Shown: positions 1 through 6,298 of the stretch, in pieces | How positions within the stretch are numbered: the first letter of the stretch is position 1 | Layout: every line of letters begins with the position of its first letter | NCBI GenBank assembly: GCA_947467395.1 | Contig: CANIIC010000024.1 | Location: 1 to 32,281, forward strand | Length of the DNA stretch: 32,281 nt | Source of the DNA: Bryobacterales bacterium | Lineage (GTDB): Bacteria > Acidobacteriota > Terriglobia > Bryobacterales > Bryobacteraceae | Direction of reading: 5' to 3' | Notes under the pieces: model-generated | Told to the model about the DNA's origin: nothing | What the model saw: only the letters and a program-made list of their open reading frames with translations | Database searches by the model: none | Program-made: the position numbers and the translations under genes

Positions 1-135
1 ACCCACTCGCATGCCAGTTGTATGGCTGAGAAGGAGCAGCATGCGATTGCGTCGTGCCCACTTGCCTGTGTGGTTGACTGCATGCGATATGGCGGCATTG
101 AGTTCTTCTGGTGTTAGCACTCGTGCTTGTTTCAT
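1..135 (-). CDS. Minimal tyrosine recombinase, N-terminal part only (runs off left edge)
   Basis: Forty-five codons are visible, from ATG at 135 to the window edge. The protein begins MKQARVLTPEELNAAI and ends in the window with HTTGMRVG, the box I motif of tyrosine recombinases, whose catalytic Arg is residue 43. The catalytic domain therefore starts almost at the first residue, with no arm-binding or SAM-like N-terminal domain, as in minimal catalytic-only integrases. A Shine-Dalgarno-like GGAGGGG (147-153) lies 11 nt before the ATG. The frame stays open upstream to a stop near 230, so a GTG at 207 is an alternative start, but it has no ribosome-binding site. It would be the element's second recombinase, distinct from the 426-residue one at 2068-3348. 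The box II residues and Tyr nucleophile lie outside the window and cannot be checked. Confidence 0.7.
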   Translation of the reverse strand, partial: MKQARVLTPEELNAAISHAVNHTGKWARRNRMLLLLSHTTGMRVG

Positions 136-173
136 GTGTGTTTTGTCCCCTCCAAAATCGTTAGTTGCGTACT

Positions 174-215
174 CGCTTAGCGTAATTTCACTTGTTGTGA
201 AAGTCACTCTAAGCG
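174..215. repeat. Nested inverted repeat upstream of the small recombinase
   Basis: The outer arms CGCTTAG (174-180) and CTAAGCG (209-215) enclose inner arms TTTCAC (186-191) and GTGAAA (197-202) around a 5-nt loop. The structure lies 40-80 bp upstream of the recombinase start at 135. It could be an operator, a recombination core or a replication-related hairpin; the sequence alone does not decide. Confidence 0.5.
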
Positions 216-282
216 CTGTGTGTACTTATGCTCCTGAAAACAATGAGTTTTGAAGTGCGTGCGTGTGCCTGCAAAACAACGA

Positions 283-296
283 CTAATGCGCATTAG
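283..296. repeat. Perfect 14-bp palindrome
   Basis: CTAATGCGCATTAG is a perfect palindrome in the 240-bp stretch between the small recombinase (start 135) and the small gene ending at 375. Dyads of this size are typical of dimeric repressor operators, but no function is demonstrated. Confidence 0.4.
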
Positions 297-374
297 CTGT
301 GGTTTTGGATTGAGCTGTTTGCGCGCCCTGTCGCTGTTTCGCGCGCGCAGTCGCTAGTTGGCAGCGTTTTAACG

Positions 375-560
375 CTAGGAACGCGCTGTAGGGCGTGTTT
401 GAGCGTGTGTTTGAGTTTCTAGCGCTGGCTCTGGTGTTTGAGCTAGCTGTTGTTTCATTGCCGCTACTTGCTGAGGGTGGGGCTGGCGCTTGCGTTGGTT
501 CAGTTGTTTTACTCGTTCTCTCAGCTGCTGCCATATCTCCTCTTTGCGTTTGTCTGTCAT
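375..560 (-). CDS. Small charged hypothetical protein of the element (61 aa)
   Basis: The protein starts MTDKRKEEIWQQLRERVKQL and continues Gln/Arg-rich, ending in a Thr/Ala/Gln-rich tail. The N-terminal ~40 residues look helical and strongly charged. The start at 560 is chosen because GGAAAGGAA lies about 8 nt upstream, a good ribosome-binding site; the frame continues upstream to 686 without one. It lies downstream of rep on the same strand with a 194-bp gap that holds no gene I can support. A different-frame ORF (534 to 283) overlaps it but has its GGAG only 2 nt from the ATG, so I prefer this one. No family is recognised. It could be an accessory or regulatory protein of the element. Confidence 0.45.
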   Translation of the reverse strand: MTDKRKEEIWQQLRERVKQLNQRKRQPHPQQVAAMKQQLAQTPEPALETQTHAQTRPTARS

Positions 561-754
561 TGTCTGTTCCTTTCCTTTGCGTATGTCTTCGTGTTCTTGT
601 AGCTGCTGCGTTGCGTTTGTGCGAAGTGTTGTGGCTAATGTGTTTGGGTACACTTCGGACGACAAGAGCATTGCTGTCATCCTCAATTCAAGTCGGCAAC
701 TGTGGCACTGTACTTGTTTTCTTTGTGTTGCTGCCTGTGTATGTGTGTCTCTGC

Positions 755-1258
755 TTAGCGCGAACCTAAATCCATGTCATCAACCAGCAGCGCGCAATCG
801 TTTCCATCTGTGAGCTTGCGAGTAATGTAATCAGTCCACGCTTGTGGGTGTGATTCAATGGGCCAGAAGTCTAGGCGATTCCAAACACCTTCTGTGTGTA
901 GTGCTGTTCGTTTAAAGCGGTTGAGCAAGTCAGTCGTCATGTTGTATTGCACTCCGTTCTCTAGCTGAAACTGCGCCAGCGGTTTGGGTATGTTGCCCAC
1001 TGCTGCATGCAAGTGATAGCGTTCCAAATCGTCTCCTTGCACCACGGCAGCCCAGGCAATGCGATGTGTGTGGCTTCTGCGTCCACCCCAAATAGCGCGA
1101 TTGAACTTGTGATGAAAGCGGCGCGCAACTGTGGCTGCGCCTGTGGGTGTTGCATATGGTGCGCGCAGGGTGAGTGTGAGTGCGTATTGAAAGCTGTCAC
1201 TGTGTTCAGCTAGCCACTCTCTGATGCTGTGTTTTGAAACGGTGTCTCGTTGATTCAT
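755..1258 (-). CDS. HUH-family replication initiator (Rep-like endonuclease)
   Basis: This 167-residue protein has the three motifs of HUH endonucleases in the right order. Motif I is LTLTL at residues 27-31. Motif II is HLH at residues 82-84 within RYHLHAAVGN. Motif III is YITRK with a candidate nucleophile Tyr144 and a Lys four residues later. HUH enzymes nick single-stranded DNA through a Tyr-DNA link and start rolling-circle replication or transfer. The small size and single Tyr suggest a plasmid or filamentous-phage type Rep rather than a relaxase, and there is no helicase domain. An AGGAG sits 11 nt before the ATG. It is divergent from the DUF6641-like gene across a 153-bp gap. The motif assignment is visible; the biochemical role is inferred. 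IS200-like transposases are also HUH but usually smaller and different in context. Confidence 0.7.
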   Translation of the reverse strand: MNQRDTVSKHSIREWLAEHSDSFQYALTLTLRAPYATPTGAATVARRFHHKFNRAIWGGRRSHTHRIAWAAVVQGDDLERYHLHAAVGNIPKPLAQFQLENGVQYNMTTDLLNRFKRTALHTEGVWNRLDFWPIESHPQAWTDYITRKLTDGNDCALLVDDMDLGSR

Positions 1259-1281
1259 TGCAGTTCTTACTCCTGCAGTTA

Positions 1282-1287
1282 TTTATA
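1282..1287 (-). promoter_or_regulatory. Putative -10 box for rep
   Basis: Read on the minus strand this is TATAAA, about 24 nt before the rep ATG and just upstream of the AGGAG ribosome-binding site (1270-1274). No good -35 box is visible at the expected spacing. The 1259-1411 gap must hold promoters for both rep and the divergent gene at 1412. Confidence 0.3.
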
Positions 1288-1411
1288 CGAACAGCGAGAA
1301 AATGTGCTTTTTCGTGGTTCTGCGGGGTGCATGTGCGGTGATTCACAGCAAGAACAGTGTGTGAGTGCAATTTCGGTTGACTGCTAGGGATTCAGACAAC
1401 AGACTTGCGAC

Positions 1412-1813
1412 ATGAACACATTGAACACACTGAAGCTGACTAGTTTTGAAACAGGTGCAGCTGTTGATGCAAAGACACAGCGCCGTAACAAGCTGGCAAA
1501 CCGCATTGGCGAACAGATTGCTGCTGCTGGTGCACTTGCTGAAGGCACCGTTTACCTGCGCGTGCAGGGAGACAAGCAACGCAGAGTCAAACACTGGTTC
1601 CATGCTGTGGATGACAAACGCTGGGCTGTGCTGGTGTTTTATGGCAGTAAACAGCTGGAACTGGCTAAGGGTAAGAATGCTGTTGAGTGTGTGGGATTGA
1701 CTGGCGTGACTGGCGTGTTGGAGACGCTGAAGGCTGCTGTACTAGCTGGAGAGTTGGACGCACAGATTACGGCTGCTGCAGATGCGCTGAAAAAAGGTTT
1801 CAAGAAGAAGTAG
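1412..1813 (+). CDS. DUF6641-like protein of the mobile element
   Basis: This 133-residue protein starts MNTLNTLKLTSFETG, followed by a QRRNKLANRIGEQI helix, a central beta-rich part (HWFHAVDDKRWAVLVFYGSKQLELAKGK) and an alanine-rich helical C-terminus ending in KKGFKKK. From memory this pattern matches the DUF6641 family: a short NxLxSLKL start, QRRNKL, a YGSKxxELAKGK motif and a GELDAQI-type tail. The function of that family is unknown to me. The basic C-terminus and nearby Rep suggest a nucleic-acid-binding role, but that is inference. No clear Shine-Dalgarno precedes the ATG; the start is chosen because the family begins this way. It is followed after 2 nt by a tiny membrane peptide gene, so the two are probably co-transcribed. 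Confidence 0.6.
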   Translation: MNTLNTLKLTSFETGAAVDAKTQRRNKLANRIGEQIAAAGALAEGTVYLRVQGDKQRRVKHWFHAVDDKRWAVLVFYGSKQLELAKGKNAVECVGLTGVTGVLETLKAAVLAGELDAQITAAADALKKGFKKK

Positions 1814-1815
1814 AT

Positions 1816-1902
1816 ATGAAACGCAACGGCATGATGTGGTTGGTGTGCTTGCTGCTGGTGTTGGTGGTGTGGCAGCTAAATAAAGGCGATGACAATCAGT
1901 GA
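1816..1902 (+). CDS. 28-residue single-pass membrane peptide
   Basis: The peptide has a short basic start (MKRNGMMW), a hydrophobic span of about 12 residues rich in Leu and Val, and a charged tail NKGDDNQ. It begins 2 nt after the stop of the DUF6641-like gene and has AAGAAG about 7 nt before its ATG. Its last 14 nt overlap the next gene. The tight coupling and a credible ribosome-binding site argue that it is real. It is too short for a typical filamentous-phage major coat protein. Possible roles are a small membrane anchor or toxin-like peptide; no family is recognised. Confidence 0.45.
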   Translation: MKRNGMMWLVCLLLVLVVWQLNKGDDNQ

Positions 1903-2071
1903 AGTTATAAAACCGGATCCACTTGTACAACAAGCACAGGCGTTGACTGACAAAGCTAAAGCTCTCAAGCAGCAGTCGCAGCGCCAGCGTGCGGCTGAAC
2001 GCGCGCGCAAAGCACAGGCAGCTTATGCCAAAGCTGTTCAGCAACAAAACCAGCTGCTGACAACTGCCTAA
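1889..2071 (+). CDS. Small Gln/Ala-rich coiled-coil-like protein (60 aa)
   Basis: After a short start MTISEVIKPDPLVQQA, nearly the whole protein is a continuous Gln/Ala/Lys/Arg-rich helix with heptad-like spacing, which suggests a coiled coil. It overlaps the preceding membrane-peptide gene by 14 nt, and its stop overlaps by 4 nt the stop of the convergent integrase gene. It closes a three-gene plus-strand run (1412-2071). No family is recognised. The composition is low-complexity, so the call rests mainly on the compact arrangement. Confidence 0.4.
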   Translation: MTISEVIKPDPLVQQAQALTDKAKALKQQSQRQRAAERARKAQAAYAKAVQQQNQLLTTA

Positions 2072-3348
2072 GCTGTTTCAGCATTGCGATTCTTTTCCGA
2101 GCGTTCCAGCAGAGTGGTAGTGCGGATAGTTCCGTCGGCTTCAATGCGAAAGTCAGCGAGTGCTGAACTGCGACGGATGTCGTCGTTTAGGTGATAGTAA
2201 GTGCGTTCAATCTGAGTAGTGCTGGTGCCGCACATGTCAGCGATGCGCGAAAAGCTGACGCCGCTCATCGCACGCTGCGTAATCATGAAGTGACGCAGAC
2301 TGTAGGGTACGATGCCGCGGGTTCGGAAGTTGTCAATCTCAGCCGCAGCTAGCATGCGATTGAAGTGATAGAGCAAGGTGGTTTTGCTCAAAAGGGCGGT
2401 GCCGTCGGTGCTGAATACCAGCGAGTCGGTGCTAGTGGGTGGAAACAAGCGTCGCAAGCGCACAAAGTATTCGCCGCCTCTGCACATGAATCGACGACTG
2501 AGCCGCACTTTGCTGGTTTCCGCGCGCACTTGTATGTGAGCTAGCTGGACGGTTGTGCCGTTGACTGTGTGTGGTTCAATTGCCACATCGCTCCAGCGCA
2601 GTTGTCGCTGTTCACCAGTTCGCAATCCACTGTTCGCCGCAATCAGTACAAAGTGTCTGACTAGCTGCCGCGTTAGTCGTTCTGTGGCGTCGGGACATGT
2701 CGCCTTTGCACAGTAGCCGCGCATGCGTACACACAAACGCATCCACTCATCTGTTGAGAGCGTTGCGCGCCTGACTGCATCGCTTTTGTAGTCAACTTTG
2801 GGCAGGGCGGGAAATTCAAAAGCATCAAAGTGAGTCTCGCCCCGCCTAAACAACCACTTCATGCAAGCGTTGATGGTGCTTTGTTCGTTTGCAACGGTGA
2901 CTTTGTTGATTTTGCCTGATGTAGTCTTTAGCCGGTGACTGTAGTATTCATCGCAGTCTGTTCTGTCCAGTTCCTTCAGCTTTGTATCTCTGCCAATGAA
3001 AGTCAGCCAGTGCTGCAAGTGCGTTTGAATCGTGCCCAATCGTCCCGCAACGATGATGCCGGTTTCCACATGTTTGCGACGATGTTCCACATACAGCTCA
3101 ACGCCTTTGCGTGTTGTGATGCTGAAGTAGGTTTTGCCCTGTTGCTGATTGGCGTACAGCTCCAAGTACATCTGCTTGCCGCGTTCAATGGCAGTTTCTC
3201 TACTGCGCGTCTTCAGGCTTTTGCGCGCGTACTTGTGTTCCTTCAGCAGCCACATTCTAAACTGCCAGTAAGCACCGCGCTTGTAGACGATTGCCTCGTC
3301 AAAGATGCTGACTTCGCCGGCTTGTAGCTTGTAGTTGCGTAAGCTCAT
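2068..3348 (-). CDS. Tyrosine-recombinase integrase of the guaA-inserted element
   Basis: This 426-residue integrase should cut and rejoin the element at the guaA 3' end. The N-terminal ~80 residues form a basic arm-type region, residues ~85-170 a SAM-like core-binding domain, and ~195-400 the catalytic domain. Visible active-site positions are Arg243 in SGLRTGEQ, a likely Lys280, box II YSLRH with Arg352, and the nucleophile region ERTYYHLN, where Tyr384 fits the usual Y-x-H spacing. The first His of box II is Tyr349, and the later HSS-type His is Thr375 in CGTSTTQIE. I recall such substitutions in a recognised subgroup of phage integrases. The gene lies 163 bp from guaA, reading in the same direction, with repeats in the gap that look like recombinase binding sites. 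No strong ribosome-binding site precedes the ATG. Confidence 0.92.
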   Translation of the reverse strand: MSLRNYKLQAGEVSIFDEAIVYKRGAYWQFRMWLLKEHKYARKSLKTRSRETAIERGKQMYLELYANQQQGKTYFSITTRKGVELYVEHRRKHVETGIIVAGRLGTIQTHLQHWLTFIGRDTKLKELDRTDCDEYYSHRLKTTSGKINKVTVANEQSTINACMKWLFRRGETHFDAFEFPALPKVDYKSDAVRRATLSTDEWMRLCVRMRGYCAKATCPDATERLTRQLVRHFVLIAANSGLRTGEQRQLRWSDVAIEPHTVNGTTVQLAHIQVRAETSKVRLSRRFMCRGGEYFVRLRRLFPPTSTDSLVFSTDGTALLSKTTLLYHFNRMLAAAEIDNFRTRGIVPYSLRHFMITQRAMSGVSFSRIADMCGTSTTQIERTYYHLNDDIRRSSALADFRIEADGTIRTTTLLERSEKNRNAETA

Positions 3349-3387
3349 CAGTCAGTCGCCCACACCTACGATTTTCAGTAGTTGCTG

Positions 3388-3482
3388 AAATGTGTAAGTT
3401 CGTGTGCAACTGTAAAGCGAACGACTCAGCGAAGTCAATGACTTAGCTGTTAGCGTGAAACAAATGTGTAACTTGCTGAGTC
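3388..3482. promoter_or_regulatory. Candidate attachment/arm-site region between integrase and guaA
   Basis: Two near-identical 13-mers, AAATGTGTAAGTT (3388-3400) and AAATGTGTAACTT (3462-3474), match at 12 of 13 positions in direct orientation. An inverted pair GACTCAGC (3423-3430) and GCTGAGTC (3475-3482) is interleaved with them. Such repeats next to an integrase start and a tRNA- or guaA-type target often mark integrase arm sites and its own promoter. The crossover core is expected at or just inside the guaA stop (about 3500-3540). Confidence 0.5.
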
Positions 3483-3511
3483 AATCGTATCAATGAGATA
3501 GCGCCGAAAAC

Positions 3512-5263
3512 TCACTCCCACTCAATAGTCGCGGGCGGTTTGTTGGTGATGTCGTAGAACACACCTCCGACGCCCGTGACGGCGCGGAGTTCAATGACGA
3601 TTTGCGCGAGTAGCGCGTCGGGCATGCGCACGGCGCTGGCCGTCATGCCGTCGACCGAGTAGATAGGGCGCAGCACCACGGAGTCCGGGCGGCCCGGTGT
3701 ACCGAACGGAATCAGCACCACCGGGAACTGCCACACGTCGTTATCGAAGCCCGATTCCAGCGTGATCTTGCGCACGATGGCGTCGGCATGCCGCAGCCGA
3801 TCCAGGCGTTCGCCGGTGAGGAAGCTGGGCACGGCCTGCATCTTCGTCATCTCATCCGCGGTCCACACCTTCACCACGATGCGGTTGATGTTCTCCATGC
3901 GGTTGATCAGCGACGCGGCCTCTTCGTCGGAGGCAGGGAACTCGGGAATCGCGAGCGCGGCGCGATACGTGCGCGAATCTCCCTGCACGCCGACCGAGCG
4001 TACGGGCAGCTTCCAACCTTCCGGCATCACTTCCGCCACGCCCGATTCTTCCGAGCATAAACAGCGAATCGCCAGACCCGGGCCAGGGAACGGATGCCGG
4101 TCGAGCAGCGCGTCGGGCAGACCGATCTGGCGGCCCACCGCGCGCACTTCGTCTTTGTAGAAGGACGCGAGTGGCTCGACAATCTTGCCTTCGTCGATCA
4201 GCTTCTGAATACCAGCGACGCGGTTGTGATGCGTCTTGATCAGGTCGGCCTTGGCCGTCCCGCCCGATTCGATCGTGTCGGGGTAAATAGTGCCCTGACC
4301 CAGCACCCACTGGCCGTCCAGGTAGTGTTCGGATTCGAGGATGCGCTGCTGCACGCGCACAAACTCCTCACCGATGGCGTGACGCTTGGCTTCGGGAGCG
4401 GTGAGGCCTTCGAGCGCGTTCAGGAACTGCTCGCGCGCATCTTCCACTTCAAACGACTTCGCGCCAAGGCCAGAAAAATTCTCGCGCACGAATTCGGTTT
4501 CGCCTTCGCGCATCAGGCCCGTATCGACGTAGGTGCCGTGTACACGATCCGCGCCGAGCGCCTTCAGGCACAAGGTGTAGGCAACAGTGGAATCGACACC
4601 ACCGCTCACGAAGAAAAACACATTGCGTCCCGCAGCCGCATGACGGATTTGATCTTCCACCGCAGCCAACTGGCCCGCCGGGTCCCAATCCTTCACGCAA
4701 CCCGCGATCTGCATCACGAAGTTTTCCAGAATCTGCGGACCACACGCCGTGTGGACCACTTCGGGATGAAACTGCACCGCGTAGAGCCCACGCTTCGGAT
4801 CGGCAATCGCTGCAGCCTTGCACGTAGCCGTGCTGGCGATCACGTCGAAGCCCTCAGGCGGCGTCGCCACCTGATCGCGATGCGACATCCACACTTGTTG
4901 CTTGCCCGAAACCCCACGGAGCAGGGAATCGGTCTTGACGGGTTCCATCTGCGCGAAGCCATACTCGCCGCGCTCGCCCTTTTCGACCTTGCCGCCCAGC
5001 AAGTGCGCCATCAACTGCTGGCCGTAACAGATCCCGAGCACCGGGATCCCGCTCGCCAGCACCGCCGCATCGATGGTGGGGCTCGACGGATCGTACACGC
5101 TGGCCGGGCCACCGGAAATGATGATGCCCTTGCGGCCTTTCAGCTCAGCAGCAGGCGTGTCGCTGGCGGCGACTTCGGCATACACGCCCAGGTCGCGGAC
5201 CTTGCGCGCGATGAGGTGACAATACTGGCCACCTACGTCGAGAACAGTGATTTGAGGGATCAA
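3512..5263 (-). CDS. guaA: GMP synthase (glutamine-hydrolysing)
   Basis: GuaA converts XMP to GMP with ATP and glutamine in purine synthesis. The N-terminal class I amidotransferase domain (to ~190) has Cys79 in GICYGQQ, and His166 and Glu168 in FHPEV. The ATP-pyrophosphatase domain has the P-loop SGGVDS at 220-225. The protein ends with the conserved PPATIEWE. At 583 residues it is longer than the ~525 of E. coli. The LPVRSVGVQGD block occurs before, not near, the C-terminus, and about 130 more residues follow, so the dimerisation domain is of the expanded type also known from eukaryotic enzymes. The start is TTG at 5263, matching the family's N-terminus (ITVLDVGGQY); no ATG or GTG fits and no ribosome-binding site is obvious. 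A mobile element abuts its 3' end without truncating it. Confidence 0.97.
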   Translation of the reverse strand: MIPQITVLDVGGQYCHLIARKVRDLGVYAEVAASDTPAAELKGRKGIIISGGPASVYDPSSPTIDAAVLASGIPVLGICYGQQLMAHLLGGKVEKGERGEYGFAQMEPVKTDSLLRGVSGKQQVWMSHRDQVATPPEGFDVIASTATCKAAAIADPKRGLYAVQFHPEVVHTACGPQILENFVMQIAGCVKDWDPAGQLAAVEDQIRHAAAGRNVFFFVSGGVDSTVAYTLCLKALGADRVHGTYVDTGLMREGETEFVRENFSGLGAKSFEVEDAREQFLNALEGLTAPEAKRHAIGEEFVRVQQRILESEHYLDGQWVLGQGTIYPDTIESGGTAKADLIKTHHNRVAGIQKLIDEGKIVEPLASFYKDEVRAVGRQIGLPDALLDRHPFPGPGLAIRCLCSEESGVAEVMPEGWKLPVRSVGVQGDSRTYRAALAIPEFPASDEEAASLINRMENINRIVVKVWTADEMTKMQAVPSFLTGERLDRLRHADAIVRKITLESGFDNDVWQFPVVLIPFGTPGRPDSVVLRPIYSVDGMTASAVRMPDALLAQIVIELRAVTGVGGVFYDITNKPPATIEWE

Positions 5264-5306
5264 GTTACGAGTTTACCGCAGCAAGGATACATTCACAGTT
5301 GGATCT

Positions 5307-5343
5307 GGTCTCGCCGCGCTTCGGCCAGCCCAGAGCGGAGACC
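5307..5343 (-). promoter_or_regulatory. Hairpin in the putative guaA leader
   Basis: Arms GGTCTC (5307-5312) and GAGACC (5338-5343), with further GC pairing inside, form a bulged stem-loop about 45-80 nt upstream of the guaA start. No known purine riboswitch consensus is recognised. It may be a structured leader or an operator. Confidence 0.3.
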
Positions 5344-5428
5344 CCATTGAAAACCGTTAAGAAGGCCTGTGGCCTAGTTTAGAAATCGATTTTCGAGCAT
5401 CTACTCCGGTAGGCTGACATTGTAGATC

Positions 5429-6217
5429 ATGAGCACCCCCGCGAGCTTTCTTTCCGATCCTCATATCGAAACTTTGAGGTGCCAATTGATCCGGCACCCG
5501 CTGTATTCCAGTGTTCAGACGTATCAGCAACTCCGCATCTTCATGGAATCCCATGTTTTCGCCGTATGGGACTTTATGAGCCTTCTGAAGGCCCTACAAC
5601 AGCGCCTGACGTGTGTTGAGGTTCCCTGGGTGCCAGCCAATGATGCCGCCGCAGCCCGCCTGTTGAATGAAATTGTGTTGTGCGAAGAATCCGATCTCGG
5701 CCCGGATGGCATGGTTCTGAGTCATTTGGAGATGTATTTGCGGGCGATGGCTGAGGTGGGCGCTGATGACGACGCTATATCAAGGACCTTGACCGCTGTC
5801 CGGGAGGGGGCGGGAGTGGCTCATGCATTAAAGACAGGGAACGCTCCCGCGGAATCGGTCGCCTTCGTTCAGTGCACTTTCGAAATAATTGAACGGGGCA
5901 AGGTTCATGAAATCGCTGCCTCCTTTGCGTTCGGAAGAGAAGACTTAATCCCAAGCATGTTCCGCCGCTTGGCAGTGGAGTTGCAGTTCGGAGCGGGGCA
6001 AATGCGGCATTTTCTGCACTACCTGGAGCGCCATGTTGAAGTAGATGGGGAAGATCACGGCCCGATGGCCTTGAAATTGATCGAAGGCTTGTGCGGCCGG
6101 GACGAAGAGAAGTGGGCGGATGTTCGTCGGGTTGTCCGCAAATCGTTGGAGGCACGAGTGGCGCTTTGGGATGCGATCTATCGGCGCAATACCGGCCTGG
6201 ACCCGACGTTGACGTAG
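5429..6217 (+). CDS. DUF3050 family protein (heme-oxygenase-like fold)
   Basis: The 262-residue protein matches the DUF3050 pattern as I remember it: HPLY near residue 23, then RIFMESHVFAVWDFMSLLKALQ, EVPWVP, NEIVLCEESD, FGREDLIPSMF and a final LERHVEVDGEDHGPMALK. The Glu/His in FMESH, the acidic EESD and the HVEVDGEDH cluster are spaced like metal ligands of heme-oxygenase-like di-iron proteins, so an oxidase or oxygenase role is possible. No substrate can be named. Length is normal for the family. It stands alone, divergent from guaA and convergent with the S41 protease, so the context gives no pathway. The start at 5429 leaves only a short non-conserved N-terminus before the conserved block. 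Confidence 0.85.
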   Translation: MSTPASFLSDPHIETLRCQLIRHPLYSSVQTYQQLRIFMESHVFAVWDFMSLLKALQQRLTCVEVPWVPANDAAAARLLNEIVLCEESDLGPDGMVLSHLEMYLRAMAEVGADDDAISRTLTAVREGAGVAHALKTGNAPAESVAFVQCTFEIIERGKVHEIAASFAFGREDLIPSMFRRLAVELQFGAGQMRHFLHYLERHVEVDGEDHGPMALKLIEGLCGRDEEKWADVRRVVRKSLEARVALWDAIYRRNTGLDPTLT

Positions 6218-6258
6218 TTCGACAACGCTCTCCGTTTTAGCTGAGATGCAAACGAAAA

Positions 6259-6280
6259 GGCTCCCAGTTGCCTGGGAGCC
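6259..6280 (-). terminator. Rho-independent terminator of the S41 protease gene
   Basis: A 9-bp stem GGCTCCCAG/CTGGGAGCC with a 4-nt loop lies 19 nt past the protease stop. On the minus strand it is followed by TTTTCGTTT. On the plus strand no T-run follows, so it mainly serves the minus-strand gene. Confidence 0.8.
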
Positions 6281-6298
6281 CCGATGAACAAACGTAGA

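Larger units (their letters stand above)
1..3511. mobile_element. Integrated mobile element (one end) inserted at the 3' end of guaA
   Basis: This stretch differs from the rest of the window: it is AT-richer, full of GTGTG and CAGCTGCTG runs, and made of small genes. It contains a tyrosine integrase adjacent to guaA, an HUH-type Rep, a DUF6641-like gene, and the beginning of a second tyrosine recombinase at the left edge. The 3' end of guaA is a well-known integration site for genomic islands that use tyrosine recombinases. The guaA coding sequence stays complete, as expected when the attachment core restores the gene end. No second copy of the guaA tail is visible between 1 and 3511, so the far attachment site should lie to the left of the window. 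Whether this is a plasmid-like element, a filamentous-phage relative or a phage satellite cannot be decided here, because no coat or Zot-like gene is visible. Confidence 0.75.

Noticed and set aside
11-253. 80-codon plus-strand frame at the left edge
   Set aside because: The opposite strand clearly encodes a tyrosine recombinase start there.
283-534. 83-codon frame overlapping the small gene at 375-560
   Set aside because: Low-complexity Ser/Thr/Ala sequence with its GGAG only 2 nt from the ATG; the other frame has a better ribosome-binding site. It remains possible.
1-3511. Second copy of the guaA 3' end as the far attachment site
   Set aside because: No stretch like the guaA tail was found between 1 and 3511, so the far site is not in the window.
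4094-5350. 418-codon open frame on the plus strand opposite guaA
   Set aside because: It is an antisense shadow in GC-rich DNA; guaA is certain and the shadow has no recognisable family.
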